The notes below the pieces were generated by a model, which was given only the letters and a program-made list of their open reading frames with translations, was not told where the DNA came from and made no database searches. From positions 1 to 64,000 of the forward strand of contig NZ_JANUSD010000015.1 of the NCBI RefSeq assembly GCF_024793945.1: a stretch of 64,000 bases of DNA, written 5' to 3'. Source of the stretch: Emticicia fluvialis (GTDB lineage: Bacteria > Bacteroidota > Bacteroidia > Cytophagales > Spirosomataceae). Of the stretch, positions 7,645-16,200 are shown one piece after another. Both the position numbers and the translations under genes were made by a program. Positions within the stretch are counted from its first letter, which is position 1. Each line of letters starts with the position of its first letter.

Positions 7645-8683
7645 AACTAATAATTTCGATTTGCTCCGGCTCATTGCAGCTTTTCAGGTGCTAATATGGC
7701 ACGGGGCTGTGCAGTTCAAGGTTTTCGATAACATGTGGGGTTTTCTGTCTTTGCTGTTTCATATACCGGGTGTTCCTATTTTTTTTACCATTAGCGGATT
7801 TTTAATCAGCCATTCTCTCGAGCGCAATCAGTTTAATCTCAAGAAATATTTCAAAAACCGGGCATTAAGAATTTATCCGGCCCTTTGGGTTTGTACAGCC
7901 ATTACAGCCTTGCTGCTCATTTACTTTGTAAAGCCAATAATACTAAAAGACCTGCTTTTATGGCTGGCTGCACAGGTGTCTTTTTTGCAATTTTATGCAA
8001 GCCCTTCCTTAAAAACGTGGGGGGCGGGTCACCCGAACGGCAGCCTTTGGAGTGTAGCCGTTGAGCTACAGTTTTATCTGGTTTTGCCGGTGTTGCTGTA
8101 TGTCATTAATCTGCCCAGAAAACTATGGCAGACAAATTTACTACTGGCAGCTATTTTTGTTGTTTCTGTTATACTAAAGCTGGTTATTAATACCAATAGC
8201 TGGGTTTTAGCACATGAGCAGGTGCATAAGCTTTTTGGCAACACTGTGCTTTATTATCTGCACTTTTTTTTAACCGGCATTGCCATTTATAAGAACTTTA
8301 CCTGGATTGAAAAACTGGTGAAAAACAAAGTTCTGATTTGGCTTATCATTTATGCCGCTTATGTATTAATAGCCTGCAATTGGCTTAAATTATACGTAAA
8401 CCCTTACGATGTTTCTGTATGGGGCATTATAGCCAATACGCTGCTATCTATGCTTAGTTTGTCTTTTGCTTTTTCATACATACATCTGAGCAAACGATTA
8501 TTGCATGAGAATGATTTGTCTTATGGAATCTATATTTATCACCTGCCGGTTATTAACGTAATGCTGAGCTTAGGGTTTACCGGTAGTATATGGAATTTAA
8601 TTGCGATGTCGGCAATTGTATGCCTGATATCATACTTTAGTTGGATATGGGTTGAGAAACCAGCCCTGAAAGCTAAGTTTTAG
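7631..8683 (+). CDS. Acyltransferase-3 family membrane protein
   Basis: Integral membrane acyltransferase (OafA/ExoZ/NodX type), 350 aa with about ten membrane helices. Typical signs are NFDLLRLIAAFQVLIWHG at the start, with the conserved arginine and the histidine of the first helices, FFTISGFLISHS, and SLWSVAVELQFYLVLP carrying the conserved Glu. Such proteins move acetyl or other acyl groups across the inner membrane onto surface sugars. It overlaps the GT4 gene by 14 bases, which implies it decorates the product of that enzyme; this is inference. Stand-alone form without a C-terminal SGNH domain. Confidence 0.9.
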   Translation: MTINRTNNFDLLRLIAAFQVLIWHGAVQFKVFDNMWGFLSLLFHIPGVPIFFTISGFLISHSLERNQFNLKKYFKNRALRIYPALWVCTAITALLLIYFVKPIILKDLLLWLAAQVSFLQFYASPSLKTWGAGHPNGSLWSVAVELQFYLVLPVLLYVINLPRKLWQTNLLLAAIFVVSVILKLVINTNSWVLAHEQVHKLFGNTVLYYLHFFLTGIAIYKNFTWIEKLVKNKVLIWLIIYAAYVLIACNWLKLYVNPYDVSVWGIIANTLLSMLSLSFAFSYIHLSKRLLHENDLSYGIYIYHLPVINVMLSLGFTGSIWNLIAMSAIVCLISYFSWIWVEKPALKAKF

Positions 8684-8736
8684 CTACTTTTTATGTGCCG
8701 TGCTAAGCCCTTCAATGTTTGAGCAGCAAAAAGTAG
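8684..8736 (+). repeat. Inverted repeat after the acyltransferase gene
   Basis: CTACTTTTT (8684-8692) pairs with AAAAAGTAG (8728-8736) around a 35-base loop directly after the stop codon. It lacks a T-run after the second arm, so it is not a classic terminator, but it may stabilise the 3' end. The next gene has a weak -7 candidate, CAATTTTG, at 8858-8865. Confidence 0.3.
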
Positions 8737-8920
8737 GTACAAGTAAAATGTTTTTGAGGGCAGACAATTGAAAAGCGCTGATACTGTGTTAGCAGGATTA
8801 TTTTTGATTAACAAAAACTTTTAACAAAGCCAGAGGTTTAATCTGATATTTTTTTGGCAATTTTGTGTAAAACAAGCCGTTTATTATATCATTTTAGATA
8901 GCCGGATTAGATAACTCAGT

Positions 8921-9883
8921 ATGAATTGGATAAAACCACTCACCATTGTTGAATACGTTTTTATTGGCATATTCTTGTTGGTATATGTGGTCTACTTTAT
9001 TAGGAGTTATATTATTGCAACCCGGCTGGGTACATCGGCAAGGTCGGTGGCTATCAAGTTTTTTATCAGAACAGCCTACCTAAGCCTTTGTATATTGGGT
9101 TTGCTTGGCCCTAGTTTTGGTGTAAGCGAAATAGAAACACAGGCAGCCGGTAAAGATGTGTATTTTGCTTTTGATGTTTCGCGCTCGATGGACGCGGTGG
9201 ATATTGAACCTACCCGCCTTGAAAAAGTGAAATTTGAACTTGTGAAAAACCTGGCGGCCCTTAAATCAGACAGGGTAGGGATAGTAGTTTTTTCATCAGA
9301 TGCATACGTTCAGGTACCTCTTACTTTTGATAAAGATTTACTTAAGCTATATATTCAAAAACTCAATAGCGACTTGTTTACTGACTCCGGCACTGACCTT
9401 AATTCTGCCTTTAAACTGATTCAGACCAAGTACCATTCTGTAAGTGCACCTGCCAGAAAAGCAAAGGTTGTTATACTGATAAGTGATGGTGAAGATTTTG
9501 GTGAGCTTGACCCCTCTGTGATACAGGATTTAAAAAGAAACAGGGTCAGTTTCCTTGCACTGGGTGTTGGTACGCCGCAAGGCGGAAAAATAAAAACCGG
9601 CTTCGACTATAAAAAAGATAAAGAAGGAAACGTTGTGGTGTCAAAATTAAATGCCGACTACCTTAAAAGGCTGGCCAGAGCATTTGGGGGAAAGTATTTT
9701 CAGTTATCGAACCGGGTAAACGATGTGCCTGCTTTATTAAAGGAGGTGTCGCAGTTAAACAATAACTGGGTAGATACCCGGAAAATGACCGTGGCTAATA
9801 ATAAGTACTTTTATTTCGTTTTTCTGGCACTGGTTTTAATGATAATTGATATTCTGGTTACAATAAGAACTATAAAGCTTTAA
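8921..9883 (+). CDS. VWA-domain membrane protein, BatB-like
   Basis: 320 aa. Two N-terminal hydrophobic segments (about 10-28 and 50-66), a von Willebrand factor A domain (about 78-270) and a C-terminal membrane segment (about 298-315). The metal-ion-dependent adhesion site is complete: DVSRS (Asp85, Ser87, Ser89), Thr158 in DSGTDL and Asp189 in ISDGED. This matches the BatA/BatB proteins of the Bacteroides aerotolerance operon, thought to work at the inner membrane with a MoxR AAA ATPase. A TPR gene follows 21 bases later. No MoxR, BatD or second VWA gene is present here, so the operon is split. The molecular role of Bat proteins is poorly defined. Confidence 0.85.
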   Translation: MNWIKPLTIVEYVFIGIFLLVYVVYFIRSYIIATRLGTSARSVAIKFFIRTAYLSLCILGLLGPSFGVSEIETQAAGKDVYFAFDVSRSMDAVDIEPTRLEKVKFELVKNLAALKSDRVGIVVFSSDAYVQVPLTFDKDLLKLYIQKLNSDLFTDSGTDLNSAFKLIQTKYHSVSAPARKAKVVILISDGEDFGELDPSVIQDLKRNRVSFLALGVGTPQGGKIKTGFDYKKDKEGNVVVSKLNADYLKRLARAFGGKYFQLSNRVNDVPALLKEVSQLNNNWVDTRKMTVANNKYFYFVFLALVLMIIDILVTIRTIKL

Positions 9884-9904
9884 GGCCGAATACAAATAAA
9901 CTCA

Positions 9905-10564
9905 ATGAACACCTGGTTTTTTTACATATTGTTGTTGTTTCTGAATATTCGTTCGTTAACGAATGTATCTGAACGGAACAGGTTAAAAATTGAGGCAGGT
10001 ACAGCCTTTAATAAAAAGAACTATGCGTTAGCGCGTGAAAAATATCAGAATCTGGCTAATATTTCATTTAATCTGGAGCCTGAAGCGCGTCTGAATATGG
10101 CGCACGCCTATTTTTATACGCAAGATACAGCCCGCGCCTTACTTGAATACAAACGGCTTTTAAGGGTAAGTGATGAGATGATTTTCACGGGGGCCATTAT
10201 TCAGATTGGCGTTATAAACGCTATGCAGAAAGATAGCGCAACTGCCCTTCAGTTGTTCAAAGAGGCGCTCAAAAAGAATCCTGATAACCAGATTGCCCGC
10301 TATAATTATGAACTGATGAAGAAGCGAATGCCTGATAACAATCAGCCTCCGCCTCCACCACAGGCTTTGGAGAATCAGCCAGAGTCAGCAGAAACAAAGC
10401 AATCTGATGTAAAAAAAGATGAGTTGCAGTCTACCATGCCCGAAAAAATGAGTCGCGAAAAAGCATTGCAGATATTAGAGGCCATGAAAACCAACGAGTT
10501 ACAATATGCCCCCTCAAGGCAGACCAATAAAAAGAAAGACAGCAAAAACGAAAAAGACTGGTAG
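9905..10564 (+). CDS. TPR protein, BatC-like
   Basis: 219 aa with an N-terminal hydrophobic segment (1-17) that should export or anchor it, then three to four tetratricopeptide repeats (about 25-145), a proline-rich linker (NNQPPPPPQ, about 147-155) and a charged tail containing EKMSREKALQILEAMKTNE. That closing motif is typical of BatC proteins. It follows the VWA gene by 21 bases and probably forms a periplasmic complex with it. purC starts 35 bases after the stop. The downstream frame could be read upstream into this gene, but purC homology begins only after it. Confidence 0.82.
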   Translation: MNTWFFYILLLFLNIRSLTNVSERNRLKIEAGTAFNKKNYALAREKYQNLANISFNLEPEARLNMAHAYFYTQDTARALLEYKRLLRVSDEMIFTGAIIQIGVINAMQKDSATALQLFKEALKKNPDNQIARYNYELMKKRMPDNNQPPPPPQALENQPESAETKQSDVKKDELQSTMPEKMSREKALQILEAMKTNELQYAPSRQTNKKKDSKNEKDW

Positions 10565-10598
10565 CGCCAGGCAGCAATATAAATTTAATGATTTTAGT

Positions 10599-11546
10599 AT
10601 GACAAACATTTCTGTAGTAAAAGAAACAAATTTCAAGTTTGAAGGCCAGACAGGATTTTATAGAGGCAAAGTGCGTGACGTATATGATTTTGATGATAAA
10701 GTGGCTATGATAGCCTCCGATCGTATCTCTGCCTTTGATGTAATTCTTCCCAGACCAATTCCGTCAAAGGGTCAGGTGCTGAATCAGATTGCCTCAAAAT
10801 TTCTTTTTGCAACCAAAGATATTGTTCCTAACTGGCTGGTAGCAACACCAGACCCTAATGTATCGATAGGTATTAAGTGCCAGACCTTCCCGGTAGAAAT
10901 GGTAGTGCGGGGTTATCTGGTAGGGCATGGGTGGCGTACTTTTAAAAGTGGGTTAAGAACGCTTTGCGGTGTAACCTTGCCGGAAGGCATGGTGGAGAAT
11001 CAGAAATTTCCTACACCCATCATAACTCCAACTACCAAAGCCCATGAGGGGCATGATGAAGACATTTCTCGCGAAGAAATTATTAGCCGTGGGCTGGTAT
11101 CTGAAGAAAAATATACGCAACTTGAAAAATATGCACTGGCATTGTTTGAAAGAGGTACCCAAATGGCTGCTGAAAAGGGTTTGATACTGGCAGACACCAA
11201 ATATGAGTTTGGTGAAAGAGATGGGGTGATTTATTTGATAGACGAAATTCATACGCCTGATTCATCCAGATACTTTTATGCCGATACATACGAAGAGAAT
11301 CTGGCTAAAGGCTTCCCACAAAGACAGCTTTCGAAAGAGTTTGTGAGAGAGTGGTTGATAGCTAATGGGTTTCAGGGAAAAGAAGGACAAACGGTGCCTG
11401 AAATGACAGATGAGAAAGTGGCAGAAATATCGCAACGCTATGTTGAACTTTACGAAAAAGTAACAGGGGAGACCTTTGAACCTGCAGCAATCGGCGACAT
11501 TCTGAAAAGAATTGAAGATAATATCAATAATTATCTGAAAGGCTGA
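10599..11546 (+). CDS. purC: Phosphoribosylaminoimidazole-succinocarboxamide synthase
   Basis: SAICAR synthetase of purine biosynthesis: joins CAIR with aspartate using ATP, in the cytoplasm. 315 aa from the ATG at 10599, the longer yeast ADE1-like type. Landmarks are GKVRDVYDF at the N-terminal nucleotide-binding loop, IASDRISAFDVILP, VVRGYLVGHGW and LADTKYEFGERDG followed by IDEIHTPDSSRY. A frame extending upstream to 10506 would overlap the TPR gene by 59 bases and carries a non-homologous lysine-rich leader, so it is rejected. Located after the Bat-like pair and possibly co-transcribed; a terminator follows. Confidence 0.96.
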   Translation: MTNISVVKETNFKFEGQTGFYRGKVRDVYDFDDKVAMIASDRISAFDVILPRPIPSKGQVLNQIASKFLFATKDIVPNWLVATPDPNVSIGIKCQTFPVEMVVRGYLVGHGWRTFKSGLRTLCGVTLPEGMVENQKFPTPIITPTTKAHEGHDEDISREEIISRGLVSEEKYTQLEKYALALFERGTQMAAEKGLILADTKYEFGERDGVIYLIDEIHTPDSSRYFYADTYEENLAKGFPQRQLSKEFVREWLIANGFQGKEGQTVPEMTDEKVAEISQRYVELYEKVTGETFEPAAIGDILKRIEDNINNYLKG

Positions 11547-11572
11547 TTTTTCTTATAAAATCCTCCTTAAAC

Positions 11573-11612
11573 AAAATGAGCCACACCTTACGTGCGGCTC
11601 ATTTTTATTTAT
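11573..11612. terminator. Bidirectional terminator between purC and gltD
   Basis: Stem AAAATGAGCC/GGCTCATTTT (11573-11582 with 11596-11605) with A- and T-rich flanks on both sides. It serves the convergent genes purC (+) and gltD (-). Confidence 0.8.
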
Positions 11613-11622
11613 AAAGCAAAAA

Positions 11623-13128
11623 TCAAATACCAATATAAGCCGGCGAAATCATAGAAACCGATTTTGCCTCCAGTAATGACTCACCCATCAGATATTCGTC
11701 AACTTTTCTGGCACACTCACGTCCTTCCGAGATAGCCCAAACTACCAGCGATTGTCCGCGACGCATATCGCCAGCTGCAAACACTTTAGCATTATTCGTC
11801 TGATATTCCAGCGCTTTCACGTTTTTGCGTTCGTCTACTTCTATTTCCAGTTGTTCAAGCAAATCCTGTTGCGGATTAAGAAACCCGGCAGCAATCAATG
11901 CCAATTCGCAAGGAATTTCACGTTCATTCATTTCTATCCTCTGGCCATTAAATATAGCAGATTCAGAAATAATCACCCCTTTCAGATTGCCATTTTCGTC
12001 GCCCACATATTCTTTTACGTTAATGCTGAACAAACGCTCACAACCTTCTTCGTGCGATGTTGACGTCCGTTTGGTCAAAGGCCAGTTTGGCCAAGGCGTA
12101 GTTTCTGCTCTGAATTTATAGTACGGCTGTTTCTTGTCGTCCAAACTTGGTTCAGGCATAACCTCTACTTGCGTAATGCTCTTTGCTCCGTGGCGGTTAG
12201 AAGTACCCACACAGTCAGAACCCGTATCGCCACCGCCAATAACCAATACATTTTTGCCTGTTGCAAAAATTTCGCCGCTTGCGTAGGCCTCACCTCGGTG
12301 GTCGGCTACACGCTCAATACCTGCTACTCTTTTATTTTGCTGGCTCAGAAACTCCATAGCCGGGTAAATGCCTTTCAGTTCTTTGCCTTTAATATCAATC
12401 ATTCTTGGCACGGTAGAACCACCAGCCAGTACTATGGCGTCAAAATCGCGTAATAAATCATTGGCTTTTACATTTGCACCTACATTGGCGTTGGTTTTAA
12501 ATACAACCCCTTCTGCTTCCATTACCGCCACTCTGCGTTTTACTACCGATTTATCAAGTTTAAAATCCGGAATACCGTATCTTAACAAGCCACCCACTTC
12601 ATCGGCTCTTTCAAAAACTGTTACCCAGTGGCCAGCTTTATTTAGTTGGGCAGCTGCCGCAAGACCCGCAGGGCCTGAGCCGATAACCGCCACTTTTTTG
12701 CCTGTTCTTTTACTTGGAATGTTAGGCTGTACCCATCCGTTTTCATAGGCTTTTTCAATAATTGATTTCTCAATGTACTCAATGGCCACCGGTGGTTTGT
12801 TAATGCCCAATACACAAGATGCCTCACACGGGGCAGGGCAGATACGACCGGTAAACTCAGGGAAATTGTTGGTAGAACTCAGAATCTGGTAGGCATACTC
12901 CCAGTTTTGTTCATAAACGGCATCATTAAACTCAGGGATGATGTTTCCCAGAGGGCAACCATTATGGCAAAACGGAACACCGCAGTCCATACAGCGGGCT
13001 GCCTGTTGTAGTGTTTGTTGGGTATCATAATTGGTTTCTACCTCATTATAATCTTTTTTTCTTTCCAGAACATCTCTTTTGAGGGATGGCTGGCGTTCGA
13101 ACTCCAAAAAACCGGTTGGTTTTCCCAT
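11623..13128 (-). CDS. gltD: Glutamate synthase small subunit
   Basis: NADPH-oxidising beta subunit of glutamate synthase, 501 aa. The N-terminal ferredoxin-like part has two cysteine clusters that bind 4Fe-4S centres (Cys46, 49, 54, 58 and Cys97, 101, 105). An FAD site follows (VAVIGSGPAGLAAA, about 146-160) and an NADPH site (VLVIGGGDTGSDC, near 295). It passes electrons from NADPH to the large subunit for reducing 2-oxoglutarate plus glutamine-derived ammonia to glutamate. It lies 99 bases downstream of gltB, and that gap holds a perfect 11-bp hairpin that may set the ratio between the subunits. Confidence 0.96.
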   Translation of the reverse strand: MGKPTGFLEFERQPSLKRDVLERKKDYNEVETNYDTQQTLQQAARCMDCGVPFCHNGCPLGNIIPEFNDAVYEQNWEYAYQILSSTNNFPEFTGRICPAPCEASCVLGINKPPVAIEYIEKSIIEKAYENGWVQPNIPSKRTGKKVAVIGSGPAGLAAAAQLNKAGHWVTVFERADEVGGLLRYGIPDFKLDKSVVKRRVAVMEAEGVVFKTNANVGANVKANDLLRDFDAIVLAGGSTVPRMIDIKGKELKGIYPAMEFLSQQNKRVAGIERVADHRGEAYASGEIFATGKNVLVIGGGDTGSDCVGTSNRHGAKSITQVEVMPEPSLDDKKQPYYKFRAETTPWPNWPLTKRTSTSHEEGCERLFSINVKEYVGDENGNLKGVIISESAIFNGQRIEMNEREIPCELALIAAGFLNPQQDLLEQLEIEVDERKNVKALEYQTNNAKVFAAGDMRRGQSLVVWAISEGRECARKVDEYLMGESLLEAKSVSMISPAYIGI

Positions 13129-13171
13129 TTCTTTATTATGATTTTGTGTATGTCTATAGGTTAATTATTGC

Positions 13172-13218
13172 CTCTGAAAGATAAAACCACTGATTTGCAA
13201 GAGTTTCATCTTTCAGAG
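13172..13218 (-). repeat. Intercistronic hairpin between gltB and gltD
   Basis: CTCTGAAAGAT (13172-13182) and ATCTTTCAGAG (13208-13218) form a perfect 11-bp stem around a 25-base loop in the gltB-gltD gap. No T-run follows in the direction of transcription, so it is more likely an RNA stability or processing element than a terminator. Confidence 0.5.
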
Positions 13219-13227
13219 ACGGCGGTG

Positions 13228-16200
13228 TTATGCCAGAACGTTTTCGGTTTCTGCTTTTTTCTTTCTTTCAAGCAAAACGCGTTTGTAATCGGTAGGTATT
13301 ACTTTTACAAAGCTATTAAGTGCCTCACTGAAATTATCCAGAATTGATTTTGCCATGCTACTGTTCGTAACAGCCAGGTGTTTTTCAATAAAGGCTTTCA
13401 GCATTTCGGCGTCTTCTGCATCCGGTTTTTCAAGACCTACCATTTCTTTATTACATTTCGACTCAAAGTCGCCATCGGTATCATAAATGTAAGCCATGCC
13501 ACCACTCATACCTGCAGCAAAGTTACGACCGGTTTTGCCTAATATGATAGCCAATCCGCCTGTCATATATTCGCAGCCGTGGTCACCCACACCCTCAACC
13601 ACTACTTTGGCGCCTGAGTTTCTTACGCAGAAACGTTCTCCTGCCATACCTCTGATGTAGGCCTCGCCAGATGTAGCGCCATAAAACGCAACGTTACCAA
13701 TTATCATGTTTTCTTCTGCGGCAAAGGTGGCTTTTCTATCAGGGTACACAATCAGTTCGGCACCACATAAACCTTTACCGAAATAGTCGTTTGAATCACC
13801 TTCCAGCTCCAGTTTCAAACCTTTGGTAGAGAACGCCCCGAAAGACTGCCCTGATGTACCACGGTATTTATAATGAATAGTGCCATAAGGTAAACCGTCG
13901 CCTTTAAATACTTTTGAAACCTCGTTTGAAAGCATCGCTCCGATACTACGGTTCAGGTTGTTAACGGTATATTCGGCAGTTACTTCCTGTTTGCTTTCTA
14001 ATGCAGGCCTGGCATCTTTTATCATCTGCCAGTCAAGCACGTGGTCAATGCCGTGGTCTTGTTCTTCTTGTTTGTATTGAGCTACATCAAGCGCAGTTGG
14101 TTCTTTAAAAAGAATACCGCTTAAATCAATTTTCTTGTATTTCCAATGCGACAGGTCATCACGTTTTTCAAGTAACTGAACCTGACCAACCATTTCGTTT
14201 ACAGTACGGAAGCCCAATTCGGCCATTATTTCACGCATTTCACGGGCAAGATAAGTAAACATATTTACCACGTGTTCAGGTTTTCCGCTAAACATGGCGC
14301 GTAATTCCTTATTCTGAGTGGCAACACCCACAGGGCAGGTATTAAGGTGGCATTTACGCATCATAATACAACCAACCGAAACAAGCGCCGCAGTGGCTAC
14401 ACCAAATTCTTCTGCACCCAACAGAGCCGCAATCACTAAGTCTCTACCTGTGCGGATCTGTCCGTCAGCCTGCACTACCACTCTGCCACGCAATTTATTT
14501 TTAACCAGTGTCTGATGGGTTTCAGCCAAACCAAGTTCCCAGGGCAAACCTGCATGGCGGATAGAAGAAAGCGGAGAGGCTCCGGTTCCACCGTCATGGC
14601 CAGCAATAAGTATTACGTCTGAGTGGGCTTTGGCAACACCTGTTGCTACGGTTCCCACACCTGCTTCCGAAACCAGTTTTACTGAAATACGGGCATCGCG
14701 GTTTGAATTTTTGAGGTCATATATCAGCTGTGCCAAATCCTCAATTGAATAAATATCATGGTGAGGCGGAGGAGATATCAAACCTACACCCGGCGTACTG
14801 TGGCGAACACGGCCAATCCAGTCGTCTACTTTATGGCCGGGTAACTGGCCGCCTTCTCCGGGCTTGGCACCCTGTGCCATTTTTATTTGTAATTCTTTGG
14901 CGTTGGTCAGATAATAACTGGTTACACCAAATCTGCCAGACGCCACCTGCTTGATGCTTGAGCTCAGATTATCACCATTGGCATCAGGCTGATAACGGAT
15001 TTCATCCTCACCACCTTCGCCAGAGTTAGAGCGGCCGCCGATACGGTTCATGGCAATAGCAAGCGTTGTATGGGCTTCCCATGATATTGAACCGAAAGAC
15101 ATAGCTCCGGTAGCAAAGCGTTTAAAGATGTTTTCAACCGGCTCTACTTCTTCAATAGGAATAGGATTTCCTTTTCTGAAACGCAACAGGCCTCTGATTG
15201 TTAAAGCATCTTTGCTTTGGTCGTTAATCAGTTTCGAGTATTGTTTGAAAATCTGATAGCCTTTTTCTAAATCTTTTTCACCGACTCTGCCGGATTGCTG
15301 CAATAGGTGGATACTTTGAGGATTGAACATGTGGCGTTCGCCGCGTTGCTTCCACTGGTAAACCCCACCAACTTCTAATCTTTGTACCGATACCTGTGGT
15401 ACGTCCGGATACGCCACTTTATGGCGTACAATGGCTTCTTTGGCTATATCTGCAATACCCATACCGCCAATGCGGGAGATGGTACCTGTAAAGTACTTGT
15501 CAATTACCGGTTTGTTTAGCCCAATACACTCAAAAATCTGCGCGCCCTGGTATGATTGAAGTGTTGAGATGCCCATTTTTGAGAATATTTTCAGCAACTC
15601 TTTATTAACCGCCTTGATATAATTTTTGTAAAGAACGTAATCCTGATTTTCGCCCTCAATTAAACCTTTTTTGTTCATCCAGGAGATGGTCTCAAAAGCC
15701 ATGTAAGGACAAATAGCCGAGCAGCCATAGCCTATCAATGTAGCCACGTGGTGGGTTTCCCAGATATCGCCTGCTTCAACTACAATGCCTGCTTTCCCTC
15801 TGATTCCTTTCTTAATTAAGTGGTGATGAACCGCCGCCGTAGCCAATAAAGACGGAATAGGGGCGTGGTCTGAATCAATAGCCCTGTCTGACAGAATCAG
15901 AATCTCGAAACCGTCTTCAATGGCATCTTCTGCATAACGGCAGATTCTGTCAAGGGCAAATTCTAATGCTTTACCGTAGTCAGGTACTTTGGCATTAAAA
16001 TAAGTGTTGATGGTTTTGGCCTGAAAACCCTTGTAATCTACAAAGCGTAGTTTGTCAAATTCTTCAACAGTTAATACAGGTTGTTCCAGTTCCACCATTC
16101 GGCAATGAAGCGGTGATTCTGCCAGAATGTTTTCGTTTGAACCCACAAACGAAATCAAAGACATGATGGCTCTTTCTCTGATAGAGTCAATAGGCGGGTT

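Noticed and set aside
10506..10598. Upstream extension of the purC frame into the TPR gene
   Set aside because: The 31 extra residues are lysine-rich, lack homology to SAICAR synthase and overlap the TPR gene by 59 bases; the ATG at 10599 matches the family start.
12368..12748. 126-codon plus-strand frame opposite gltD
   Set aside because: Antisense to conserved flavoprotein motifs; no evidence of a gene.
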